Shown one piece after another: positions 1 through 8,013 of a stretch of 39,439 bases of DNA. Below the pieces are notes generated by a model. That model was not told where the DNA came from. It was given only the letters and a program-made list of their open reading frames with translations, and ran no database searches. Position 1 is the stretch's first letter; the number at the start of each line of letters is the position of its first letter. A program made the position numbers and the translations under genes. Source of the stretch: Candidatus Palauibacter denitrificans (GTDB lineage Bacteria > Gemmatimonadota > Gemmatimonadetes > Palauibacterales > Palauibacteraceae); assembly GCA_009841015.1 (NCBI GenBank), contig VXMQ01000010.1, positions 1 through 39,439 of the forward strand, read 5' to 3'.

Positions 1-518
1 TGAAGGTGCGCGAGCGGTTCCTCGCCGAGATCGACGATCCGACGGTGCGCGAGGCCAAGCGTCGGGCGGCCGTCGACCTCTTCCGGATCGCGGACCGCGA
101 CGCGTGCCGCCACCGCGGGCTGCTCGCCTACTTCGGGGAGGACTTTGAGGCGTGCGGCGAGTCGTGCGACGTGTGCACGGGGCTCGGCGTGACGGATCTC
201 GTGGACGTGCTCCCCGTGCTCAAGCGTAAGCCTCGGGCTGGACGCGCGGGCGGCCACGTTGCCGGGGGGCGGGCCACCGCGGCCGACGCCGACCGGTCGC
301 CGTCGGACCCCACCTTCCAGCGCCTCCGCACCCTGCGGAAGCAACTGGCGGACGCCCGCGGCGTCCCCGCCTACATCGTGTTCAGCGACCAGGTGCTGTG
401 GGACCTGATCGACCTGCGTCCCGGCTCGCCCGAGGAGATGCTGCGAGTCCCCGGCATCGGCCCCGCCAAGCTCGAGCAGTACGGCGACGTGTTCCTCGAC
501 GCCCTGCGCGAGGGCTGA
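1..518 (+). CDS. recQ: RecQ-like ATP-dependent DNA helicase, C-terminal part (5' end outside window)
   Basis: This is the C-terminal part of a RecQ-family DNA repair helicase; the frame is open to the window edge, so the helicase core lies upstream. A four-cysteine RecQ zinc-binding module is visible (ACRHRGLLAYFGE, then CGESCDVC), near residues 37-58 of the visible part. After a basic, glycine-rich linker of about 50 residues comes an HRDC domain, with FQRLRTLRKQLA and the VPGIGPAKLEQYG helix-hairpin-like end. The usual RQC winged-helix domain between zinc module and HRDC seems missing or much shortened. The stop TGA shares its last base with the ATG of the next gene, so the two are probably co-translated. 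The family is secure; the exact paralogue cannot be set without the core. Confidence 0.85.
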   Translation, partial: KVRERFLAEIDDPTVREAKRRAAVDLFRIADRDACRHRGLLAYFGEDFEACGESCDVCTGLGVTDLVDVLPVLKRKPRAGRAGGHVAGGRATAADADRSPSDPTFQRLRTLRKQLADARGVPAYIVFSDQVLWDLIDLRPGSPEEMLRVPGIGPAKLEQYGDVFLDALREG

Positions 519-1351
519 TGCGGGATGTCTTCTTCCACGTGGGAGCGGGCCGGGCGGCCTCGCGATGGCTGCAGGAGCGGGTGTTTCCGCATTTCCGGGG
601 CGTGCGCTACGTACCGCGCACCCGGTTTCGGCAAAGCGCCATCGTGGAACGCCGCGGCGGAGCCCTTCCCGTTCTCGTATCCCGGCAGCTCGGATACGGC
701 GAGTTCGTGTCCGCCGTGGAGTGGTTCGCGCGCGCGGCGCCGGCGGCCCGGCCGATCCTGGTCCTGCGCCGCCACGACGAGTGGCTCCGGTCGGTGTATC
801 TCCGGGAGATCAAGGAACTGCGCTACGTCCCGTTCGAGGCCTTCATCGACTTCGAGCGCGACGAAGGCGTCCGGCCTCAATCCTCGGCCCTCTTCCGCGA
901 GCGCATCCGGGTGCTCGAGGACCACTTCGAGCATGGGCCCCTCGTCCTCTTCTTCGACCGGCTCGTTGATGATCCCCGGTCGTTCGTTCGGGCGATCGCC
1001 GACTACGTGGGCGCGTCGTATGACGAGACGCGGATCTCGTTCCGCCCGTCGAACCGTTCCTATCGCGACCGGCAGTACCGATTCCTGCGGGAGGTTGGCC
1101 GACGCTGGCCCGTGAAGCGGCGTGCAGAGCCCGCGCCCGCCGCCCTCCGGTGGCTTCGGGTGCGGTCTCGCCGTCTCGCCTGGCACGCGGGCGTGGCGCT
1201 CGGACGTGTCGCGCCGGAGCGGATCCTGAGTTCCGACCCGCTTCTCACCGATGAGGAACTCGCGCGCGCCCGCGCCTTCTACGAAGCGGACTGGGAGGCC
1301 TGCGTGGACTATGCCCGCCGACACAACCCCGGACTCATCGCTGGAGACTGA
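518..1351 (+). CDS. Sulfotransferase-like protein
   Basis: This 277-residue protein resembles PAPS-dependent sulfotransferases. The start MRDVFFHVG gives the first beta strand and 5'-phosphosulfate loop (residues 4-15, HVGAGRAASRWLQ). A 3'-phosphate-binding segment follows at ILVLRRHDEWLRSVY, and then LVLFFDRLVDDPRSFVRAIADYVGA, the late helix common to bacterial sulfotransferases. In the first loop the usual Lys of GxxKTGTT is Arg and the Thr pair is altered (GAGRAASR), so activity or cofactor use may differ. The ATG at 518 overlaps the recQ stop as TGATG. A longer in-frame opening upstream only shadows recQ. The substrate is unknown. Confidence 0.7.
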   Translation: MRDVFFHVGAGRAASRWLQERVFPHFRGVRYVPRTRFRQSAIVERRGGALPVLVSRQLGYGEFVSAVEWFARAAPAARPILVLRRHDEWLRSVYLREIKELRYVPFEAFIDFERDEGVRPQSSALFRERIRVLEDHFEHGPLVLFFDRLVDDPRSFVRAIADYVGASYDETRISFRPSNRSYRDRQYRFLREVGRRWPVKRRAEPAPAALRWLRVRSRRLAWHAGVALGRVAPERILSSDPLLTDEELARARAFYEADWEACVDYARRHNPGLIAGD

Positions 1352-1446
1352 CCGACGCCGAAGGCCGCGGCGGGCTCGCCACAGCCGATGGCGCCCCGCA
1401 GATTCCCGCCCCTGTAGCTCGTTGCCGACGACATTTCGGAGGACGC

Positions 1447-1896
1447 ATGCCCCGACCACGGTTCGTCATTTTTTGCGCTGCCCCGGCTATGCTGGTTCTC
1501 GGGTGGTTGGCGCTCGGCCCGGCACCCGCCGCTGCGCAGGAGCGCTTTCCCGACCCTCCTCCGGAACACGGCCTGTACTCGGATGCGGTCCGGGTGGGGG
1601 ACATGGTCTTTCTCGCAGGCGTCGTGAACCGCGATCCCGATCCCGCCACCCAGTTCCGCAACACGTTCCGCCGGATCGGCCAGATCCTCGAGGACGCCGG
1701 GTCGAGCCTCGAGCGAGTGATCGACATCACGACCTATCACCTCGACATGCACGCCCACATCGACGCGTTCATCGAGGTCAAGGACGAGTTCCTTCCCGAG
1801 CTTCCATCCTGGACCGCGGTGGGGGTGACCGAACTCTACAGTTCCGGTGTGCTGATCGAGGTCAAGGTGATCGCGGCAGTCAATGACGAGGGCTGA
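1447..1896 (+). CDS. Exported RidA/YjgF-family protein lacking the deaminase arginine
   Basis: This 149-residue protein has a signal peptide (residues 1-30, ending APAAA before QERF) and a complete RidA/YER057c/UK114 fold, including the FRRIGQILEDAGSSLERVIDITTYHLD core. In true RidA imine deaminases an Arg in a PAR motif near the C terminus binds the substrate carboxylate. Here the equivalent reads PSW (Trp122), so classical 2-iminoacid deaminase activity is unlikely. Export is also unusual, since RidA is normally cytosolic. GGAGG lies 5 bases before the ATG. Its end overlaps the PQQ dehydrogenase by 14 bases, so a shared transcript and a periplasmic role near that enzyme are inferred. Confidence 0.85.
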   Translation: MPRPRFVIFCAAPAMLVLGWLALGPAPAAAQERFPDPPPEHGLYSDAVRVGDMVFLAGVVNRDPDPATQFRNTFRRIGQILEDAGSSLERVIDITTYHLDMHAHIDAFIEVKDEFLPELPSWTAVGVTELYSSGVLIEVKVIAAVNDEG

Positions 1897-3895
1897 CGGC
1901 GGGCCCGTGACCACCGCTCGCGCGCGCCCCCTCGCGCTCGGCCTGGCGTTCGGATTCGGGGCGGCGCTCTCGGGCTGCGGTGGCGATCGAGCCGCCGGCG
2001 GTACCGACGAACCCGCCCGGATGACGACGGCGTATGCGGGGGACGACTGGCCGGTGTACGGCGGCGACCCGGGCGGCCTCAAGTATTCCGCCCTCACGGA
2101 CATCGACCGCTCGAACGTCGCCGATCTCGAGGCGGCGTGGGTCTGGGAGACGGGGGAAGAGCCGATTCCCGACGCGGCGAGTCCCATCCAGGGCGAACGC
2201 GTGGCGCCGGGCGCCTTCGAGGCGACGCCGATCGTCATCAACGACACGATGTGGCTCTCGACCCCCTACAGCCGGGTCGTCGCCCTGGACGCGGAGACGG
2301 GGGAGGAGTACTGGAGCTACGATCCCAAGGCGTGGGAGTGGGGGAACCTCCACCGCGGCTGCCGCTTCTGTCACCGCGGCATCGCGCAGTGGAGCGATGG
2401 GAGCGAGCGCCGGATCTTCCTCAACTCGCGCTGGCGGCTGATCGCGCTCGACGCCGCCACCGGCGAGCCGATTCCCGGCTTCGGGGACGGAGGCGAGGTC
2501 GACCTGACGGAGGGACTCGCCTGGGACGCGAACCGGCTTCACATCTCCAACACCTCTCCCGCCGTCGTGTACGACGACATCGTCATCGTGGGCAGCGGCG
2601 TCCCGGACAACCGGATCTACCGCCACAACCCGCCCGGCGACGTGCAGGCGTTCGACGTGCGCACCGGCGCACTGCGCTGGACGTTCCACACCATCCCCAA
2701 GGAAGGGGAGTACGGGGTCGAGACGTGGGAGGACGAATCCTGGTCCTACACCGGATCGGCGAACGTGTGGGCGCCGTTCTCGCTGGACCCCGAGCGGGGA
2801 CTCCTCTACCTGCCCGTCTCCACCCCGAACAACGACTTCTACGGCGGACACCGGCGGGGACAGAACCTGTTCGCCGAATCGCTCGTGTGCCTGGACGCGC
2901 GGACGGGCGAGCGCGTGTGGCACTTCCAGACCGTCCACCACGGGCTGTGGGACTACGACCTGCCCGCACCGCCCGGCCTCGTGACGATCGAGGTCGGCGG
3001 GCGCGAGATCGACGCGGTCGTGGCGGTGGGGAAGACGGCGTTCACGTACGTGCTGGACCGCGAGACCGGCGAGCCCGTGTGGCCGGTCGAGGAACGCGCC
3101 GTGCCGGAGAGCACGGTTCCCGGCGAGGTGCCGTGGCCGACCCAGCCGTTCCCGACGCGGCCCGCACCGTTCTCCCGCCAGGGGATCACCGAGGACGACC
3201 TCATCGACTTCACGCCGGAGCTGCGCGCGGAGGCGCTGGACGTGTTCCGCCGCCACCGGACGGGGCCGATCTTCACGCCGCCCTCCGTCGAGGGGACGAT
3301 CATGATGCCGGGCCTCATCGGCGGCGCGGGGTGGGGCGGCGCGGCGATCGACCCGGAGAGCGGCCACATGTTCGTGAAGGCGTACGACGATCCCTTCCTC
3401 GCGCGCGTCGCAGAGGCGGAGCCGGGGGCCGGGGATGCGGACTACCTCCCGAACTTCGCGAGCACCCTCTCGGTGGCCGGCGGGCTTCCGATCCTCAAGC
3501 CGCCCTACGGCACGATCACGGCGATCGACCTCAACACGGGAGACCACCTGTGGCAGCGCCCGTTCGGGGACGACTCCGCGATCCGCGAGCACCCGGCGCT
3601 GGCGGGGCTCGACCTCCCGCCCTTGGGAGGCACGCCGCAGAGCCACGGCACGACGTCGGGGCCACTGGCGACGGCGGGCGGAATCGTGTTCCTGGCGGGT
3701 GGCACCCCGTGGATCGAGGCCATGGATGTCCGCGATGGAACCACCCTGTGGCGCGGGGACCTGGGGGAAGGGCTGGGGCGCGGCAACCCGATGACGTACC
3801 GCACCCGGTCCGGGCGCCAGTTCGTCGTCGTCCCCACCTCCGCCGACGGACAGGTCGATTCGAAGCTGCAGGCGTTCGCCTTGCCGGCCCGTTGA
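1883..3895 (+). CDS. PQQ-dependent dehydrogenase (quinoprotein), lipoprotein
   Basis: This 670-residue quinoprotein belongs to the membrane glucose/quinate dehydrogenase-like branch, which oxidises alcohols or sugars in the periplasm with pyrroloquinoline quinone. Its lipobox is LSGC (Cys32), so it is probably a lipoprotein; no N-terminal membrane bundle is present. Family marks include the opening WPVYGGDPGGLKYS, repeated W-docking strands such as LDAETGEEYWSY and LDARTGERVWHF, the HHGLWDYDLPAPP signature, and TYVLDRETGEPVWPVEE. Unusually, residues 160-164 read CRFCH, a CxxCH motif where relatives have a short HRGVAYW-type segment. Starts at ATG 1883 or GTG 1907 both give a usable signal peptide. 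It overlaps the RidA-like gene by 14 bases and the SDR gene by 1 base. Substrate unknown. Confidence 0.9.
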   Translation: MTRADGGPVTTARARPLALGLAFGFGAALSGCGGDRAAGGTDEPARMTTAYAGDDWPVYGGDPGGLKYSALTDIDRSNVADLEAAWVWETGEEPIPDAASPIQGERVAPGAFEATPIVINDTMWLSTPYSRVVALDAETGEEYWSYDPKAWEWGNLHRGCRFCHRGIAQWSDGSERRIFLNSRWRLIALDAATGEPIPGFGDGGEVDLTEGLAWDANRLHISNTSPAVVYDDIVIVGSGVPDNRIYRHNPPGDVQAFDVRTGALRWTFHTIPKEGEYGVETWEDESWSYTGSANVWAPFSLDPERGLLYLPVSTPNNDFYGGHRRGQNLFAESLVCLDARTGERVWHFQTVHHGLWDYDLPAPPGLVTIEVGGREIDAVVAVGKTAFTYVLDRETGEPVWPVEERAVPESTVPGEVPWPTQPFPTRPAPFSRQGITEDDLIDFTPELRAEALDVFRRHRTGPIFTPPSVEGTIMMPGLIGGAGWGGAAIDPESGHMFVKAYDDPFLARVAEAEPGAGDADYLPNFASTLSVAGGLPILKPPYGTITAIDLNTGDHLWQRPFGDDSAIREHPALAGLDLPPLGGTPQSHGTTSGPLATAGGIVFLAGGTPWIEAMDVRDGTTLWRGDLGEGLGRGNPMTYRTRSGRQFVVVPTSADGQVDSKLQAFALPAR

Positions 3896-4794
3896 TGAAG
3901 GCGATGACGGAGGCGATGACGGAGGCCCCAGGCGGAACGGATCGCGATCTGAAAGGGCAGGTCGCGGTCGTCACGGGCGCCAACTCGGGCGTCGGGAAGT
4001 CCGCCGCTCAACTCCTCGCGCGCGCGGGCGCCGACGTGACGATGGTGTGCCGCAGCCGCGCGCGGGGGGAGCCGGCGCTTGCGGACGTGCGGCAGGCGGG
4101 GGGCGCGGAGGTCCGCCTCGAACTCGCCGACCTCGCGCTCCAGGCCGATGTCCGCGCTCTCGCCGACCGCCTGGTCACCCGCTTCCCGGCGATCGACATC
4201 CTCGTGAACAACGCCGGCGTCTGGCTGCACCGGCGCGAGGTCACGCCGGAGGGCTTCGAGACGACGTTCGCGACGAACCACCTCGGCCATTTCCTCCTCA
4301 CGCATCGGCTCCTCGCACCCCTCGTGGCCGGGCGCGGCCGGATCGTCAACGTGAGTTCCGAAGCACACCGGAACGGGGACCTGCGCCGCGCCCCCCTCGA
4401 AGCCATCGTCCGCGGCGACGCCTGGAAGGGCGGCTTCCAGGCCTACGGCGATACGAAGCTGTCCAACGCCCTCTTCACCTTCGAATCCGAGCGCTGCTGG
4501 GGTGCCCGCGGGATCACCGCGAACGCCGTCCACCCCGGCGTCCTCCGTACGCAGATCTGGCGGAAGAACCGGAGCGCGCTGGGGCTGCTCCTGCACGCGG
4601 CCAAGGGCCTGATGGCGAAACCCGAGGTCGGTGGGCGCGCCGTGATGCGGCTCGTCGCGGACCCCGCCCGCGACGAGGTGACCGGGCGGTACTTCAAGGT
4701 GGAATCCGAGGTCGCAGCGACGGCCCAGGCCTACGACGAGGATCTCGCCCGGGAACTCTGGGACCGGAGCCTCGAATGGACGGGTGTCGCGTGA
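3895..4794 (+). CDS. Short-chain dehydrogenase/reductase (retinol dehydrogenase-like)
   Basis: This 299-residue NAD(P)-dependent SDR has the cofactor motif TGANSGVG (residues 27-34), a cofactor-specificity segment CRSRARGE, the structural NNAG (105-108), the catalytic region VNVSSEAH and the YxxxK pair YGDTK (Tyr184, Lys188). The VHPGV segment after the active site is typical. The TGANSGxGK start and Arg after the second strand resemble retinol dehydrogenase/WW-oxidoreductase-like SDRs, usually NADP-linked; the substrate is unknown. ATG 3895 overlaps the upstream TGA as TGATG; ATGs at 3904 and 3916 are alternatives. It sits between a periplasmic PQQ enzyme and an FG-GAP protein in an overlapping unit. 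Confidence 0.9.
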   Translation: MKAMTEAMTEAPGGTDRDLKGQVAVVTGANSGVGKSAAQLLARAGADVTMVCRSRARGEPALADVRQAGGAEVRLELADLALQADVRALADRLVTRFPAIDILVNNAGVWLHRREVTPEGFETTFATNHLGHFLLTHRLLAPLVAGRGRIVNVSSEAHRNGDLRRAPLEAIVRGDAWKGGFQAYGDTKLSNALFTFESERCWGARGITANAVHPGVLRTQIWRKNRSALGLLLHAAKGLMAKPEVGGRAVMRLVADPARDEVTGRYFKVESEVAATAQAYDEDLARELWDRSLEWTGVA

Positions 4795-5954
4795 TTGGCC
4801 GGGGGAACGCCGCCCTCGCCGCGGCTATTGCTATCGCCGCCGCCCCGCTGGCCTCGACCCTCATGTTCGCCGTCGACCTGAGCGGAGCGCAGGAGCGGAC
4901 GTTCCGGCCGCTTCGACCCCTCGGCGCGGCGAGCCGTCTCACGGCGTCAGTCCACCTGGGCGACGTGAACGGGGACGGCGCGCTCGACGTCGTGGTGGCC
5001 AACGGCCGGCACTGGCCCGAGCAGAACCGGGTCTTCCTCAACGACGGGCGTGGCGGCTTCACGCTGGCCCGGCCGCTGGGGGACGAAGAGGATGGCACCT
5101 ACGCGGCCCCGCTGGCGGATTTAGACGGGGATAGCGACCTCGATATCGCCACGGGTAACGACCGTACCCGCAATCTCGTCTTCTTCAACGACGGCGCCGG
5201 GCGTTTCGAGGCCGGCCCGACCTTTGGCGCCCCGAGTTCGACGCGCAGTCTCACCCTGGCGGACCTGGACGGAGACGGGTACACGGACATCCTCGTCGTC
5301 AACCGAGGTCGCCAGAACTTCATCTTCCGGGGAGACGGGACGGGCGCCTTCGATGAGGGGACGCCGTTCGGGGCGGGGGACGACTCCACGATCGATGTCG
5401 CCGCGGCGGATCTGGACGGAGACGGCGACCTCGATCTCGTTCTCGCGAACCGCGACGGCGGGGCGAATGCGATCCACTGGAACGATGGGGGCGGGTTCGA
5501 CCGGCGGACGCCGTACGGGACGGGGAGTGACGAGACGCGCGGCGTCGCCATCGGAGACGTGGACGGCGACCGTCTCCCCGACATCGTCGTCGCCAACATC
5601 GGCGAGGCGAATGCCGTGTACTTCGGGGATGGGAACGGATCCTTCGTCCGAGGCCGCCCCTTCGGACGCGAAGACGACCGGAGTTTCGCGGTGCGGCTCG
5701 CCGATCTGGACCTCGATGGAGACCTCGACATCGTCGTCGCGAATGCCGGCGCCCGGAACGCCGTCTATTTCAACCTGGGCGGGGCACTCGAGGAGTTCCG
5801 CTTCGGCTGCGACGACTGCGCCACCTACGGGATCGCGGTCGGCGACCTGAACGGGGACGGTTTCCCGGAGATCGTCACGGCGAATTCCGGCGCACCGAAC
5901 GGCCTCTTCGCCAACGTTCGAGCAGAAGGGGGCGGCTCCGGTCAGCCGCAGTAG
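4776..5954 (+). CDS. Secreted FG-GAP/VCBS-repeat beta-propeller protein
   Basis: This protein of about 392 residues has an N-terminal hydrophobic signal (AALAAAIAIAAAPLASTL) followed by seven FG-GAP/VCBS-type repeats. Each carries a calcium-loop motif: DVNGDGALD, DLDGDSDLD, DLDGDGYTD, DLDGDGDLD, DVDGDRLPD, DLDLDGDLD and DLNGDGFPE. Seven repeats predict an integrin-alpha-like seven-bladed, calcium-binding propeller in the periplasm or outside the cell. Catalytic residues are not evident. ATG 4776 has GGAG about 6 bases upstream and is preferred; GTG 4791, overlapping the SDR stop as GTGA, is an alternative. The 3' end overlaps the convergent M20 peptidase gene by 13 bases. Confidence 0.85.
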   Translation: MDGCRVIGRGNAALAAAIAIAAAPLASTLMFAVDLSGAQERTFRPLRPLGAASRLTASVHLGDVNGDGALDVVVANGRHWPEQNRVFLNDGRGGFTLARPLGDEEDGTYAAPLADLDGDSDLDIATGNDRTRNLVFFNDGAGRFEAGPTFGAPSSTRSLTLADLDGDGYTDILVVNRGRQNFIFRGDGTGAFDEGTPFGAGDDSTIDVAAADLDGDGDLDLVLANRDGGANAIHWNDGGGFDRRTPYGTGSDETRGVAIGDVDGDRLPDIVVANIGEANAVYFGDGNGSFVRGRPFGREDDRSFAVRLADLDLDGDLDIVVANAGARNAVYFNLGGALEEFRFGCDDCATYGIAVGDLNGDGFPEIVTANSGAPNGLFANVRAEGGGSGQPQ

Positions 5955-7114
5955 TCGGCCGCGGCCCCGGCGAGGATCTCGGCCAGCCTCGCGCACGATT
6001 CCAGGTCCACCCATTCGACATCGGCGTGCGCGCCTTCGCCGTGCGGGCCGATCACGACGCTGTCAACGCCGGCCGCCTGCGTCAGGGCGGAGTCCATCCA
6101 CGGAGAGTCCCCGATGACGCCCGGCGACCGCCCCAGCACACGACGGGTGGCGCGCGATACACAGGCCGCGATCGGCGCCTCCGGCGTCGTCTCGAAGGGT
6201 TCGCGGTGGAAGAAGGTCGACCAGTCGACCGCGAGATCCGGGTCCTCCGCCCGCAGTTCCTCGATCATGGCCGCGATCTCTTCTTCCACGGACTCCCGCG
6301 TCTCGGGCGGCACGGTGCGCCGCTCGACCTTGAGCGTGCAGCGCGAGGAGTAGGTGCTGATCCCGCTCCCGCCCTCCAGCAGCCCCGCATGCATCGAGGG
6401 GGGGCCGAGGAGAGGGTGCCCCGGCCGGGACTGGAGTTCCTCAATGAACGCCTCCAGCCGGTGCAGGACGCGCCCCATGCGCAGGTTCGCATCGACGCCC
6501 CGCTCGTAGCGGCTTCCGTGCGCGGCGCGCCCGCGCGTCGTGATCTCGACCCACGTGAATCCCCGATGGGCCACGCACAGGTCGAGCGACGTGGGCTCGG
6601 TGACGATCGCGGCGTCGAAGGCCAGTTCCCCGCGCGCGCGCCGTTCGAGCAGGTCCGCGGTGCCCAGGCTCGCGTATTCCTCGTCGGCCACGGCGGCCAC
6701 GAGGACGTCGCCGGCAAGCTGCGTTTCCGATTCGCGGAGGAGCCGGGCGGCCTCGATACAGGCGGCCAGCGCCCCCTTCATGTCGTAGGCGCCCCGCCCG
6801 TAGAGCCGTCCGTCCCGCATGCGCGGCGAGAACGGCGCCTCCATGCCCTCCACGCCGACCGTGTCGTAGTGGGCGTTCAGCATCAGCGCCGGCCCGCCCC
6901 CCGCGCCCGCGAGACGCCCGACGACGCTCGGCCGACCCGCCTCGGGCTCGTACCGCGTCATTTCGAGGCCCGCCCCGCGCATGTGCCGGGTCGTGAGGTC
7001 CGCGATTTCCGCCTCGCCCGGCGCCCCCTCCACGAGGGTCGGATTCACGGAGTTCGTGGAGACGAAGTCCGTGAGGATGGTTGTGAGGCGCAGCGGGTCT
7101 GCGGAGAAGGTCAA
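5942..7114 (-). CDS. M20-family metallopeptidase/deacylase (ArgE/DapE-like)
   Basis: This protein of about 390 residues belongs to the M20 zinc-hydrolase family, which cleaves amide bonds of small N-acyl amino acids or peptides. Metal ligands and catalytic residues are visible: HYDTVG, the bridging Asp in GRGAYDMKG, the Glu pair in VADEEYAS, EPTSLD, and the late His in GEGAHADVEWVD. The dimerisation domain (RGRAAHGSRYERGVDAN) is present. No ATG lies near the conserved N terminus. TTG 7114 overlaps the upstream TGA as TTGA and is the best start, implying translational coupling. A longer opening upstream is a shadow of the membrane-protein gene. The family is firm; the substrate is unknown. Confidence 0.88.
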   Translation of the reverse strand: MTFSADPLRLTTILTDFVSTNSVNPTLVEGAPGEAEIADLTTRHMRGAGLEMTRYEPEAGRPSVVGRLAGAGGGPALMLNAHYDTVGVEGMEAPFSPRMRDGRLYGRGAYDMKGALAACIEAARLLRESETQLAGDVLVAAVADEEYASLGTADLLERRARGELAFDAAIVTEPTSLDLCVAHRGFTWVEITTRGRAAHGSRYERGVDANLRMGRVLHRLEAFIEELQSRPGHPLLGPPSMHAGLLEGGSGISTYSSRCTLKVERRTVPPETRESVEEEIAAMIEELRAEDPDLAVDWSTFFHREPFETTPEAPIAACVSRATRRVLGRSPGVIGDSPWMDSALTQAAGVDSVVIGPHGEGAHADVEWVDLESCARLAEILAGAAADYCG

Positions 7115-7395
7115 GGGCTCGGGAGGCGCTTGATCTCCCTTCGGCCCGCGGCCACGCCGGTACCGACCCCGATCCCGAACAGTACGGCCGTGAGGGGAGT
7201 GACGAGCGGCAGGGCCGCGGCGAGCAATCCGACGAAGCCGCCCGCGATCCCGGCCAGGAGCGGGACACCGCGCCGATGAACGCCGTCCACGAAGCGCAAT
7301 CGTCTGTGCACGAACCTCTTCATCGTCACGAAGCCGCCGACCGAAGCCGCGCCGGCGATGGCGAGCCAGAGAAAATTCCCGATGAACTCGAACAT
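7111..7395 (-). CDS. Small membrane protein of unknown function
   Basis: This 94-residue protein has an N-terminal membrane helix (FIGNFLWLAIAGAASVGGFV), a strongly basic segment (MKRFVHRRLRF), then two glycine/alanine-rich helices (VPLLAGIAGGFVGLLAAALPLV and LTAVLFGIGVGTGVAAG) and a basic tail. I do not recognise a family. The start is decided by GGGAGG 6 bases before ATG 7395; upstream in-frame sequence lacks such a site. The stop overlaps the TTG of the M20 gene, so the two form a minus-strand unit. Three membrane helices with basic loops suggest an inner-membrane protein. Confidence 0.65.
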   Translation of the reverse strand: MFEFIGNFLWLAIAGAASVGGFVTMKRFVHRRLRFVDGVHRRGVPLLAGIAGGFVGLLAAALPLVTPLTAVLFGIGVGTGVAAGRREIKRLPSP

Positions 7396-7515
7396 GTCGC
7401 ACCTCCCGAAAAGCCCGTACGCCCTCCATCCCGGGGCGGTTTCAGCGCTTCTGCAGGCCACTCTCGGCGCCGACGCAGCCCGTTTGCCACCGGCTGCCGG
7501 CCGCGTTGTACTATG

Positions 7516-7543
7516 TTGCCGAAGTCCGGACCCAGTGTAATGA
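7516..7543 (+). promoter_or_regulatory. Candidate sigma70-type promoter for the OsmC-like gene
   Basis: TTGCCG (7516-7521) and TAATGA (7538-7543) are separated by 16 bases in the gap between divergent genes. Initiation a few bases later would leave out ATG 7548 but include the ribosome site before ATG 7569. Inferred from hexamer similarity only. Confidence 0.3.
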
Positions 7544-7568
7544 CACCATGCCAGCCACGGAGACCGAG

Positions 7569-7991
7569 ATGAACAGGGACGGAGTCCAGGTCCGCTGGGA
7601 CGGCGGCCTCAAGTTCAGCGCCGACCGAGCCGACCACGAGACGCGAATCGACGGGGACGAGGGCATCGCCCCCAGCCCGGTCGCCCTGATGGTGGAATCC
7701 GTCGCCGCCTGTGCCGCGATCGACGTGGTCGTGATCCTGGAGAAGGGGCGCCAGGAACTCACCGGGCTCTCGGTCCGGGCGCGGGCGCGCAGAGCGGAAA
7801 CGGCGCCGCGCTACGTGAAGGGTCTCCAGTTCGACTTCCACGTCTCCGGCAAGGTGGACGAAGCCAAGGCCCGGCGGGCCGTGATGCTCTCGTTCGAACG
7901 CTACTGCTCCGTCTACCATTCTCTCCGGAAGGACATCGAACTCGAATGGACGCTGACCCTCAACGGCGAGCCCGCCGGCGGGCGGGACTGA
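7569..7991 (+). CDS. OsmC-family protein (YhfA-like)
   Basis: This 140-residue protein has the OsmC/Ohr fold, whose members use two cysteines to reduce organic hydroperoxides or act in other thiol chemistry. Both redox cysteines are present: Cys48 in the helix VESVAACAAIDVV and Cys113 in ERYCSVYHSL. The opening VQVRWDGGLKFSA and the Cys-SVYHSL ending fit the YhfA-like branch rather than Ohr. ATG 7569 is preferred because GGAG lies 6 bases upstream; ATG 7548 has no such site. The gene is divergent from the small membrane protein and convergent with the TonB-plug gene, with a hairpin between. Confidence 0.88.
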   Translation: MNRDGVQVRWDGGLKFSADRADHETRIDGDEGIAPSPVALMVESVAACAAIDVVVILEKGRQELTGLSVRARARRAETAPRYVKGLQFDFHVSGKVDEAKARRAVMLSFERYCSVYHSLRKDIELEWTLTLNGEPAGGRD

Positions 7992-8010
7992 CGCGGGGCT
8001 GTGCCACGCG
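7992..8010. terminator. Hairpin in a convergent gap, possible bidirectional terminator
   Basis: The sequence forms CGCG-G-GGC / GCC-A-CGCG: seven pairs with one G-A mismatch and a TGT loop. It fills almost the whole 22-base gap between the OsmC-like stop and the stop of the minus-strand TonB-plug gene. There is no T-run, so intrinsic termination is only probable. Confidence 0.45.
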
Positions 8011-8013
8011 CTG

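Noticed and set aside
2360..2374. Calling the PQQ enzyme a quinohemoprotein
   Set aside because: Only an isolated CxxCH in the propeller is seen; there is no cytochrome-c domain with a distal Met ligand.
1880..3646. 588-residue open frame antisense to the PQQ dehydrogenase
   Set aside because: It mirrors a well-supported gene; high G+C at third positions opens antisense frames. The translation is rich in Arg/Val/Pro and has no recognisable domain.
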